Of a stretch of 21,920 nucleotides of DNA, positions 1 through 15,666 are shown piece after piece. This DNA is from Baffinella frigidus (Eukaryota > Cryptophyceae > Cryptomonadales > Baffinellaceae): contig MU646396.1 in NCBI GenBank assembly GCA_026770585.1, positions 27,505-49,424 on the forward strand, in the 5' to 3' direction. Made by a program: the position numbers and the translations under genes. The number at the start of each line of letters is the position of its first letter. Within the stretch, counting starts at the first letter, position 1. Under the pieces are notes generated by a model. It saw nothing but the letters and a program-made list of their open reading frames with translations, did not search any database and had not been told where the DNA came from.

Positions 1-90
1 TCCATACACCCACCCTGCTCCATACACCCACCCTGCTCCATACACCCACCCTGCTCCATACACCCTACCCTGCACCATACACCATACACC
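1..90. repeat. 18-bp tandem repeat plus CATACAC-rich tract
   Basis: The unit TCCATACACCCACCCTGC occurs about three times from position 1, then decays into short CATACAC repeats, followed by a CTCTGT-rich tract to about 200. No exon was recognised in 1-399. On the minus strand this should be intron of the pantothenate kinase gene, whose last visible exon ends at 400. Confidence 0.8.
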
Positions 91-399
91 ATACACCATA
101 CACCGCCCGTCTACCCATCCCGCTACAGCCTCTCCCTGTCTCTCTGTCTCTCTGTCTCTGTCTCTGTCTCCGTCTCTGCCTCTGCCTCTGTATGTCTCTC
201 TCGGCGTGTAAGTGAGTGAGTGGGGGGAGGACTTGGGGCGGGACGGGGCAGGGCGGCAACACACGGACCATGCCGTGTCAGTCAGTGAGGGGAGCATTTG
301 GGCAAGCATGGGGCAGGGGAAAGGGGGGGCACGCAGGGGGCAGGGGGCAGGTGGAGGTTGCAGGGGAGCAGGGGGGGTGAAGCAGGGGGGGGCACAGAC

Positions 400-3300
400 G
401 GGCCATGTTGTTGGCGAACATGAAGATCAAGCTGCGGACCATATCCTCGTTGCGGAACTCGCCGCCATCTTCGACTGCCACTTTCCCGAAACTGCTTGCG
501 ATCAGGTCCTCGGGCAGTCCCAGGCCCTGCCGAATACCAATGCCGCTCAGCCACCCCCCTGTCCCTACAACCAAGCACGTGGCACGGAAGACTCAGACTT
601 CTCCACCGTCCCAGCCGAGAGAGAGACCATGCCGCACTTGACAACGCTGGACCAGAGACACACCTTTGTTACAACCAACACGCCCGAACCAACACGCCCG
701 CCGTGTATGCCCGCCACGAAACAGGAGAAGCAGGAGTGAGGGTCATGATGGGAGCGTACAGGCGCCTACAGGCGTCCGAGACGTCTCGGAGGGCTACACC
801 TGCGCGTGCTTGCAAGCAAAGGAGTGCACGCAGACCATTTGTTGGCAGTCAGGGGGGGGCGCGATAGCGCAAAAACAAACAGTGCGCCTATGGTTTCGAA
901 ACCCCACCCGATTTCCCGTAAAGTGCGGCTTCCGGCTATTCGGTGGGAATGATAGGCCTCTTCCTCCGGAAGGTCGAGGCATGCCATCTTGCTCTTTGAA
1001 GAGAGCTGGAGAGCGCTGAGAGAGAGCGAGCGAGCAACAGACCTGGCAGAAACGCTACCAATGTGTGGCTGGCGAGAGAGAGTGAGACCTGGCAGAAGCC
1101 CTTGCCGTAGATATCGGAGACGAGCAGATCGACGTTGGCGATGTCGCCTTTTCGACTCATCTGATCCACCCCCCGGAACCATGATTCAGAGTCCAGTGAA
1201 ACGAATGCTGCTACACGTGAAAAAAATCGTGCCAACTATATCACTCGCTGCCGTGTTGCTCCAACGGCAGCACCAACGGCCTGGTGGTCACCCAACCACA
1301 CGCTGGGACTCAACGTCCCGGACGGGCACTGTCGAGAGAGCACGGCCTTCGAGAAGCGCATGCTATCAGGACCAGCCACGGGCAGCCTGATGGCGCGCGC
1401 TGCTGCGCTTGCCTCACCCTTGCCGGAGTATGCCAGAGCATGTCATAGCGCATGGTAGAGAGCATCACCGACAGAGCATGACTTGACAAAGCAAGCACGG
1501 GAGAGAGCATGCCAGAGAGAGCACGGTAGAGAACACGGCAGAGATCACGGCAGAGAGAGAGAGAGCGAGAGCGAGAGAGCAAGCACAGACCTCGATCGCC
1601 TCCTCGAAAGTGGCCGCGCCCGTGAGCAGCTTGACCAACCCGAAGAAGGAACCTCCCCCCAGGCACGACCCTGAGATGCGCTTGTGACTCCCCTCATCCA
1701 CCCGGATGATCGAGACTCCTGGTTTAGGGTTGAGGCGTTTAGGGTTTAGGGCTTAGGGTTTTGGGTGTCGGGTGTCGGGTGTCGAGTGTCGTCTGTTGTG
1801 TTTGGTGTTTCGGGTGTCGTGTTTCGTGTTTCTTGTTTCGGGTTCCGGGTTCCGGGTTCCGGGTTTCGGGGTAGACAGACAGACAGAAACCGGATCCGAT
1901 GTTGACGAGGAGGTACGGGAAGGGGGCGCGGGGAGGCTGAAAGGAGACGTAGCTCTTCCGCGTTTCCGGGCCCCTGCCCAGAAGCACACCACCCCAGACC
2001 AGAAGGCTGCGCCTCAGGCGCTGTGCCAATCTGGTGCACCCAGACGCGATGCGTTGCGCTGCTGTGCGGTCCCGACACCTGAACCGAGGGCACTCGTGTA
2101 GGGTCCTGCCACCAGAAGCGAGCAAGGTCCTGACACCAGAAGCAAGGACGTGACACCAGAAGCAAGCAAGGTCCTGACACCACACGCGAGGGCTCCTGCT
2201 GTGGGGTCCTGTCACCAGCACCGAGGGCGGACCTGGCACACAAAGCGAGGGCACTGCTGCGGGGTGCTCACACCAGTCGCGAGGCCTGACGCTGCAGGCT
2301 GGAGGCAGGGTTGGTGGGTGGAGCAATCACCCTCGGCCATCCCAAGTGTTGGCGCGGTTCATCGGAGGAGGGGTCTTGGTGTGAGAAGAGTCGTCTTTCT
2401 TGCCGTCCTTCTTCCACTTGTACTGGAACACCTCCCTGTCGCCCGAGAGCAGCCTGCGCGCCCGGGGAGCATACGCAATGTCAGAGAGTGTCCCGCGAGA
2501 GCGATCATGCGCCAGATCAGGCACTGCCCCCATCTCGCAAGGTGTCAGAGGACCAGGGTGCTGTCCGTCCTCCATCCGCGCCCGAGGGACACCTTCACGT
2601 CCTCCGACACCAGCCTGCACGAGAGGATGCTGAGCGAAGGCCTATCCACAGATGCCTCTCCCTGCCTGCACCAGCGTGTCCTTGAACCTCAACTTGGCAC
2701 GCTCCGACGACGACGCAATGGGCGCCACCAAGGGCTTTTCAACCTGCCAGGAGACCCGACCACGATTCTTGGCGCGTGGGACCGGGGATGCTCGGCGGGA
2801 ACAATGGCTTGCGGCAACGCCTAATTTGAGTCTGATTTCTACCCATGCTTGCGGGAAAGTCTGGAGGGCGGGGAAGAGGAAGAAGAGAGAGGCAGAGAGA
2901 GAGAGAGAGAAGGCGGTGCAGACCGCTGGTTGCCGCCGAAAAAGAGAGAGACCAGGGCCTGTGGGGGACGAGAGAGAGAGGGGAAAAACCGCTGGTTGAC
3001 GCCCGTGATGACCGCGGCCATCTCCTCCACCGGCGTCAAACTGACCTGCATCCAGGGTTGCGGCATTGCGTCATTGCGCGGCATCACTGGCAAGGAATCA
3101 CTGCTCGGTGCGAGGGCGATCCTGGGGCCGCGTCTCAGAGGGCCGAGACGTCTCAGAGGGCCTCGCTATCATCAAAAGCGATCATCGCTTCTTGAGGTCT
3201 CAGGGAGGTGCGTCCTACAGGAATAGTCGAATCAATCATGTATCATTGCGCGGCGGCGGGTTCAACTCACCCCCATCGTCTCCAGGAAAAGCTCTCTGTG

Positions 3301-4896
3301 CTTGTGTCCGCCTCCCCCCGTGGTCGGGATGGTGTGTGACGTGATGCCTTGCTGCTGGAGGAAGGCCATGCACTGGTCCAACTGCCACCAACCACCGCCA
3401 ACCCCTTTCGCGTCAGCCATCAACCATCGCCACCCCCGCTGCCCCGTCAGTTATCTCCAACAACATCTCCAACCCCTCTCCTATCAGCCGTCATCCGCAG
3501 ACCCCCCCCCCCCTCCCAAGGCGCGCATTCAGCCAGGGAATGCCGATCCGCTCAAGGCCAAACTGTCTTTTCTCTAACTCGATTTCAAGTCAGGTCAACC
3601 CGTCTTTGCTCTTGGGCGATTTCAAGTGAGGTCAACCCGTCTTTGCGCTGATTTCAAGTCAGGTCAACGCGTCTTTGCTCTGGGGCGTTCCACCACCGTC
3701 ACCACCTGTTCCTACCGGCGATTCATCAACTGGTTAGGGTTTAGGGTGTAGGTTTACCCTAAACCCTAAACCCTAAATCCTGTACGAAAAGATGGGTGGA
3801 GGAGGGGGGCTGACATGCGACGACGGGAAGGTGAAGAAAGTGAGGTCCAGTTTCGGACACCCTTCAAACTCCAAGCTCATTGCTCCTTCCTCCTGCTCAG
3901 GCTCTCGGCTTTCGGGTTTAGGTGTTTAGGATTTGGGGGTTTAGGATTCAGGGTTCATAAAGAAACGGAGGGTGAGCGTGGAATTGTATGAAATTCTGAC
4001 ACGGAGTGCCCTCGATGCGTCCACACACCGGTTTTGAGTGTGGAGTGCATGTGATTCGCAGTGGGTGCTGGGTGCCAGAGGGCTAATGGTCTCCCTTCCG
4101 AGTGCTTGAAAAAGAGAGCAAGACGAGAGCATCCTGCGAGGCAGCGCAGCGCTGATCAATCACGCCCACCTTCCGTGTGTTCACCTTCCGTACGCCCGTC
4201 CTTGACCCTGCAGCCTACCCCCACACCCTTGACCCTCCACCCTGCAGGCAGACAGTGGCCGGCAGGTGCCAACAATCAAGCGCACCTTGCGTACGTAGAA
4301 TCACGCGCACTTTCCGTACGTGGGTGTGAGCATGCGGCAGGCAACGGTCATGGAAAACACGGTGGTCATCTTGGGGTCGATGCGTGACGAGGCACCACAC
4401 CCCCGGGGCGGGCGGAAGGCAGACGGCAGCACCTTTATCAAGGGGGGCGGCGCCGCTGGATCATCCCCCTTACTCACCACAATAACCTGCCACGCAACCC
4501 TCCATCTGTCACCTCCCTGATTTCGCTCATCAAATTTTATTGGATACCCTTAAAATCGCGAAATCCAGAATGGTGTTCAGAGCGGAATCTTTCGCTCCTG
4601 CGATGAGGTTCCGCCTCATGATTCGCGCGTGCGGCTGGTGAGTGCACTGCGCGCGAGAGAGAGAAGGAAGAAGCGAAAAAGCTAGAGAGAGAGCGAGAGC
4701 GAGCAAGAGCGAGACAGCGCGCGCGCGCGTGAACGAGAGAGACAGAGAGAGAGACAGCGCGCGCGAGAGAGAGAGACAGGCAGCGCGCGCGAGAGAGAGA
4801 GGGGGAGAGAGAGAGAGAGAGAGAGAGACTGGGGGCAGGGCCTCGCCTTGCAGAGGGTGCCGCCAATGTCCATCGCGCATCGCGGGGGCTCGCCCC
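400..4896 (-). CDS. PANK: Pantothenate kinase (eukaryotic type II), partial, multi-exon
   Basis: Phosphorylates pantothenate, the first step of CoA synthesis. Minus-strand exons in gene order: about 4896-4847 (MDIGGTLCK, the N-terminal ATP-binding motif), 3562-3503, 3381-3271 (IPTTGGGGHKH, matching the family TGGGAYK), 3045-2990 (PVEEMAAVITGVN, matching DEMDCLVAGAN with the catalytic Glu), 2453-2331, 1973-1891 (FPYLLVNIGSG), 1718-1591 (SGSCLGGGSFFGL and TGAATFEEAIE), 1160-1089 (KGDIANVDLLVSDIYG) and 526-400 (GLPEDLIASSFGKV, then FMFANNMA). Junction phases agree from 3562 down to 400. The segment joining the first exon to 3562 is uncertain, and the first exon seems to need a GC donor or another boundary. 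The start may be ATG 4873-4871 or lie in an upstream exon. The last roughly 90 residues of the family (HEGF-type C-terminus) are missing, so the gene is cut by the left edge. Family assignment is firm; exon ends are inferred. Confidence 0.92.
1495..1590. repeat. Purine-rich GAGA/CACGG microsatellite in intron
   Basis: Degenerate CACGGCAGAGAGA units grade into plain GAGA, immediately after the donor of the pantothenate kinase exon at 1718-1591. On the coding strand this is a pyrimidine-rich CTCT tract at the start of the intron. Confidence 0.7.
1719..1762. repeat. Telomere-like TTTAGGG array next to an acceptor
   Basis: TTTAGGG-type repeats lie directly beside the pantothenate kinase exon 1718-1591. 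Read on the coding strand, the intron ends CCCTAAACCAG and the exon starts at once, so the repeat itself supplies the 3' splice site. A GGGTTCC/GGGTGTC-type degenerate tract continues to about 1866. Confidence 0.8.
2097..2290. repeat. Degenerate tandem repeat in pantothenate kinase intron
   Basis: Units resembling GGTCCTGACACCAGAAGC with GAGCA or GAGGG spacers recur seven or eight times, with clear drift toward 2290. The tract fills most of the intron between exons 2453-2331 and 1973-1891 and makes a spurious open frame on the plus strand. Confidence 0.75.
2868..2988. repeat. GA microsatellite with copied exon end
   Basis: GAGAGA-rich intron sequence follows the donor of exon 3045-2990. Inside it, 2922-2937 repeats the exon-end and donor sequence at 2988-3003 (ACCGCTGGTTG then CGCC) with one difference. 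A local duplication therefore copied the splice boundary into the intron. Confidence 0.65.
3581..3690. repeat. Three-copy tandem repeat upstream of an exon
   Basis: GATTTCAAGTCAGGTCAACC followed by CGTCTTTGC occurs three times with small changes, at about 3581, 3619 and 3651. On the minus strand it lies in the intron just before the pantothenate kinase exon 3562-3503. No coding frame is continuous through it. Confidence 0.8.
3734..3776. repeat. Head-to-head telomere-like repeat (hairpin)
   Basis: GGTTAGGGTTTAGGGTGTAG runs straight into TTTACCCTAAACCCTAAA, so the two orientations of the 7-bp repeat abut and can fold on each other. It lies in a pantothenate kinase intron. A second, degenerate TTTAGG tract is at 3915-3958. 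Confidence 0.8.
4320..4432 (-). CDS. Possible additional exon of the minus-strand gene
   Basis: After GATAAAG an open minus-strand stretch reads VLPSAFRPPRG, then SRIDPKMTTVFSM and VACRMLTP, ending at a GTACGG donor. It lies where the pantothenate kinase needs sequence between its first and second recognised exons. It does not resemble the family at that point, and its end phase (2) does not match the next exon; an inner GTGTTT donor after MTT would match. The donor boundary CGTACGGAAAGTGCGC is repeated in variant form near 4290 and 4195 inside the following intron. Confidence 0.3.
4633..4829. repeat. GAGA/CGCG microsatellite
   Basis: Long GAGAGA runs broken by GCGCGCGC blocks at about 4718, 4758 and 4783. 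Every long open frame across it, on either strand, is Arg/Glu/Ser-only artefact. It lies downstream of the first recognised pantothenate kinase exon, in its intron. Confidence 0.9.
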
Positions 4897-4940
4897 CTGC
4901 AAGAAGGCATACATACCGCCAATATGTCAGGAAAGCACAC

Positions 4941-5123
4941 ACCCCACCTCTGTCAGAGCGAGCGAGTCCCAGCCGGGGCACAGCGAGATATTCTGGCTCT
5001 GTATCAGTTAATCTGGTCGCCTCAGAATGAGGAGATCGGAAGTCGAATCCCGTATTGACTGGCACAAGTATGTCAACATTTTGTGTGCACACGATGATTC
5101 AACCCGACTGAGGCAGAGGTAGA
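4941..5123. mobile_element. Short inverted-repeat element, copy 1
   Basis: It begins CCCACCTCTGTCAGAGCGAG and ends AACCCGACTGAGGCAGAGG, an imperfect inverted pair. The same ends occur in copies at 7975-8087, 17750-17880 and 21138-21282. It has no coding capacity and resembles a MITE. It holds an extra inner segment with a tRNA-like stretch (see rejected items). Confidence 0.6.
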
Positions 5124-5347
5124 TGTTAGACGATGCACCTCCCTGCCTCCATCCCTGCCTCCTTCCCTGGATGTTCACCAATCGAGTGCAGCCACCTAAC
5201 CGCCAAAAAACTCTGCCCGCTGACAAGGCCGCCATATAGAACGACAGGTTACGGGTGTACCCCTCTGCTGGTGCACTGCGTCTGGTCTACAGGAAGGCAG
5301 GCAGGGGCATCGTCGTGGGGGTGCAGGGGTTGGGTCACGGAGCGTAC

Positions 5348-6247
5348 CTCGGCGAAGGTGGCAGGCGAGAGGAAGAGAGTTGACCACTGCGTCTGCCAGG
5401 ATCGTGCTGCAACCCACCCACGCGTCACCCCATCATTCCTCCAGTCAGTCACCGCGCACCCACTCACTGCCCCTGCCACACGCGTCTGGGGAGTGATGGA
5501 GCCCTGTCCCAGTAGCAAAGCCCTGAAGAGCATGGCCCTCTCCTTCTCTCTGGGCGGCGCACGAGGACGGTGATAGGGGCGGCAAGAACCTGATGTTGGT
5601 GCTGAAAGATCGCAGCTGCTCTTCCACTCTTTGCAGCACCATCACCTGTCCCCGTTTAGGGTTTAGGGCTTTAGGGGTTGGGGTTTAGGGGTGGTGTTCA
5701 GGCGCAAGACGTTCGCCAACTCTTCTTTCGCTTACACGCCAGGGTTCAGGAGGGTCCAGGGCAGTCCGCACCCGTCGACTCATCAGTGATCGTCGCGCAG
5801 GGGGGGGGGGGGGTTCTAGCCACACGAACAGATATTTGGAAGGCGGCATCGCTCACTTGATTGGCATTGAGTCTGGTGGTTTCCCCCGAGCGGAGGTTGC
5901 CGTGGTGGTCCATCGCCTCGAGCAGTTTCACGGAGACCGATTCCATTTCCACCACCGCCCTACTCAGCGCCTGCCGCCGCACCAACACTCCATCATTCAG
6001 AGAAATGTACTTGTCGCATCCACGTCATCACTGAAACCAAATAGGGGGGGGGGTGCTTTGTCACCGGGAGCGCCTTGAGGTTGGAGATGTGGCGCAGCGC
6101 AGCCAAGCCGTGCATGCTGTCGTCGACGAGCAGCTCGTGGAGGCCCCTGTTCCGCCGCCTTACCCACTCCACAACCACGCAAACAGCTGCTGCTGCCACT
6201 GTGCCCATGGCGAATGAAGCCAGCAGTTTCACCTTTTGCGTCGCCAT
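5348..6247 (-). CDS. Small N-terminally anchored helical protein, function unknown
   Basis: Four minus-strand exons are proposed. Exon 1, 6247-6065, starts ATG (MATQKVKLLASFAMG) and has a hydrophobic segment at about residues 8-28, then an Arg-rich stop-transfer (WVRRRNR), and ends at a GTGACA donor. Exon 2, 5970-5857, is phase 0 on both sides (ALSRAVVEMESVSVKLLEAM) and ends at GTGAGC. Exon 3, 5645-5590, reads VMVLQRVEEQLRSFSTNI and ends in phase 2. A last candidate, 5392-5348 (TQWSTLFLSPATFAE), has good splice sites but does not match phase 2, so the 3' end is open. The predicted protein is one anchor followed by amphipathic helices. It faces away from the ChaC gene, so the two may share the region 6248-6659. 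No family was recognised. Exons 1-3 are well supported. Confidence 0.7.
5649..5698. repeat. Telomere-like array next to an acceptor
   Basis: TTTAGGG repeats start four bases beyond the acceptor of the minus-strand exon 5645-5590. On the coding strand the intron ends CCCTAAACGGGGACAG. Confidence 0.75.
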
Positions 6248-6659
6248 TGCACCGACTGGCGCGGCGTGACACCCCCAAACGCGGCCAGCCCGCGCGGGTG
6301 GAGTGGCCAACTTCCTTCCGGCGAAGGGCGCACTCGACAGCAGGGAGGTTGGTGAGCCCTCCCTCCTTCAAAATTTTGCCATAAAAGTGTTGTAGGCGTG
6401 CAGGGGTCAGGCTGCGAACAAGGGATCGAACAAGAAGCCGTTCGCCTCACCCGAGTGACGTGCAGGACACCTGCACGATTCTTCGCAACCTTCTCCTCCC
6501 CCTCCTCTGCCTCAGCCTCCCCGCAGGGCGTGGCGCCCTCCTCGTACCGGCCCAGCCTCCAAGCGCGCTTCGATCCGTGCGTGGTGGCTCGGCGCTCAGC
6601 CAGCGAGCTGCGAACATGCCCAGTGGTGCGGGTTCCCCATTCCGCTCCATGCCGACGCC
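6248..6659. promoter_or_regulatory. Divergent intergenic region
   Basis: About 410 bp between the ATG of the minus-strand gene (6247) and the earliest plausible start of the plus-strand ChaC gene (6660). Open frames here show no recognisable protein. By position it should hold both promoters and 5' leaders. No TATA-like or initiator motif was identified with confidence. Confidence 0.4.
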
Positions 6660-13344
<6,685 letters not shown>

Positions 13345-14106
13345 CCGTGCCAGGTCACGTGACCTTCGTCAGTGTGTCATCTTGCAAGGTCGCAACCTTG
13401 GTGAGTGCGTGACCTTGAAAGGACACGTTCGCGAGTGTGTTCCTTGCCCCGTGTGCGGACCAAGCCCTAGGAGGGATGGACGAATCGACCCCCGTAATAG
13501 ATCAAGATTACTGTGCTCAAAAACATCGAGGCATCTAGGCCAGCAAGCCCGCTGTGCATCCGTCCTCCCGACTCACGCTGCTTGATGGCATCAAGCAAGG
13601 CCGAGAGTCAGTCCTGACTCACTCAGCACGCCTCGCACTTCTGCATGCCGACGCGCACTGAATCACTCAAAACCGCGCGCACTACACAGTCCATCCTCCC
13701 GATGCACATCCTGTATCCATCAAGTAAACCTGAATCACGAACTCCCACACCGGACCACCCCCCCCCCACACCCGCACACGCACCCCCCTACTTCTCTACA
13801 CCCTCGATCACTCTGCACCTCACTCTCCCGGGCCTACAGGGGTACCTCGCCCATAACAAACGCCAACCCCCCTAGGATCACCATAGGGCCCTAGCTAGAC
13901 ATGGTCCTACTGTAGGATCGTGGGGGGAGAAGCTTTCTTATGAGCGAGGTACCCCTGTACACGCGACGCTTAGCCTTCCAATCTCTAGCTGTAGGCATCC
14001 CTACACCTCACTCCCCCGGGCCTACCCGCGCCGCCTAGCCGCCCTCTCTCTCTATCTGTCGCCTAGCCGTCCTGGCTCTCTAGCTGTCGCGTAGTGACCT
14101 CTCGCT
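13345..14106. other. Convergent intergenic region
   Basis: Space between the proposed stop of the plus-strand gene (13344) and the stop of the minus-strand gene (14109-14107). It holds degenerate GTGCGTGACCTT-type repeats (13333-13440), the inverted-repeat element at 13835-13959 flanked by direct repeats, and CTAGCTGTCGC-type repeats (14030-14115). No exon or polyadenylation motif was identified. Confidence 0.5.
13816..14025. mobile_element. Second inverted-repeat element with flanking direct repeats
   Basis: Arms 13835-13856 and 13938-13959 (TACAGGGGTACCTCGC then CATAA) are inverted with one mismatch. Direct repeats of CACCTCACTC followed by CCCGGGCCTAC, 22 bp with one mismatch, lie at 13816-13837 and 14004-14025. 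The right arm and part of the interior recur at 15370-15430. It has no coding capacity and looks like a MITE. Confidence 0.7.
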
Positions 14107-15613
14107 CTAGCTGTATGCGTTGAAGGTCCCAATGCGTGCGGACTCGCCGACCTGGTTTCGGGTAGAGAGTTGAGGTTTAGAGTTTAGGGCTAAGGGTGTA
14201 GGGTGTAGGGTGTAGGGTGTAGGGTATAGGGTGTAGGGTGTAGGTTTAGGGTGTGGGTGTGGGTGTGGGTGTGGGTGTGGGTGTAGGTGTAGGGAGTGGT
14301 GCTGAGTGGTGGGAAGAACTGCTGCGTGGTGAAGAGCAGGTCTACCTGATCGGTTTAGGGTTCAGGTGTTTAAGGGGTGGACCTTATCGGTAGCCGCGGC
14401 CGCGCGAAGTGCCTCGTCCCAGGGGGATGTCCCGATCTACTTTCGGGTTTCGGGTTTAGGGTTTAGGTTTTAGGGTTTAGGGGTTTAGGGTTTAGGGTGC
14501 AGGGTTTAGGAACCTGGTTAGAGTGGTTCTCGACGTAGTCATGCCCAATGTACAGAATGGAGCCGCACGAGCAGGGCGTCCCCTTGTTCTCGTACGCGGC
14601 GCACTCCGAGGGGACCACGTCCACGAGGCATGTCAGTGATTGCGGTTGCATCACCGAGCATGCCTCCGATGACACCTGCTTGGGGGTTGCGCTTTAGGGT
14701 GCGGGGTGCGGGGTTTGGGGTTTACGGTTTAGGGTTAGGGTGTAGGGTTTAGGGTTGGGTTTCATGAGAGTGCTCGCCTGGAGCGGACCTTGCGCTGGCA
14801 GTAGGTTTAGGGTTTAAGGTTTAGGGTTAAGGGCTCAGGGTTCAGGGTTCAAGGTTTAGGTTTTCGGGTTCATGATTTAGGTTTTAGGTTTTGGGTTTTA
14901 GGGTTTAGGGTTTAGGGTTCAAGGGTGTGGGTATGAGGGTTTAGGGTGTACTTACCGAGGTCAGCGGTTTAAGGTTTAGGGTTTAAGGTGTAGGGTTTAG
15001 AGTTTAGGGTTGAGGGTTGAGGGTTGAGGGTTTAGGATGCGAGCGGACCTTGCGCTGGCAGTAGGTGATTTCGAAGACCGGAGAGGACACGGGCGTCGCG
15101 TAGATCAGCTTTGTGTCTGCCAGCCACCCGAGACGCTCTGCTTCAGCTCCAGGAGGGGCAGAACGTCGCCTACACCCTCATTGCCAGAAAGGAAGGAACC
15201 CCACATCACCCTCCAGAGACACACAACCAACACAACCCTTCAGAGACACACAATCCACACCACCCTTCAGCAACAATTGTCAAGAAGGCTGACAGAAAGA
15301 CTTGGCCGTGGGTCCATCGTGAGACACGCGCACACCAACACGCGCACACAACTTCAAGCCTCCGTACCACGGGCCCTACGGGGGGTCCAAGGGATGGGGG
15401 GGGCTCCTTATGAGCGAGGTGCCCCTGTACATCCCAGAGGCCCGGGGTGGGGACAGGGGCGGGGGCGGCACCCATAGGCATCGAGGCCTTGGTGATAGTC
15501 GTGACGCTCAATCCGTCCTGCTCCCAACAGCCACTCTCCGCGTTACACTCTCGCAACCAAGGCTTCCCGCCAACCACTGGACCATACCTTGCACTGCCGT
15601 GCCGCGTTTTCGG

Positions 15614-15666
<53 letters not shown>

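Noticed and set aside
2150-2824. 224-residue plus-strand frame
   Set aside because: Low-complexity content over the tandem repeat. The minus strand here carries a pantothenate kinase exon with conserved phase.
5002-5053. tRNA-like stretch with a TCGAATCCC T-arm and CAGTTAATCTGG A-box-like segment
   Set aside because: The anticodon arm has only a three-base loop and no acceptor stem pairs. At most it is a decayed tRNA-derived fragment inside an inverted-repeat element.
4530-5092. Minus-strand frames rich in Ser/Leu/Arg and plus-strand Arg/Glu frames near 4640-4830
   Set aside because: They are translations of GAGA/GCGC microsatellite. The one real signal in the area is the DIGGTLCK exon at 4896-4847.
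5746-5988. BAG-domain protein for the helical exon at 5970-5857
   Set aside because: The helix pattern is loosely similar, but no diagnostic residues could be aligned, so the gene is left unassigned.
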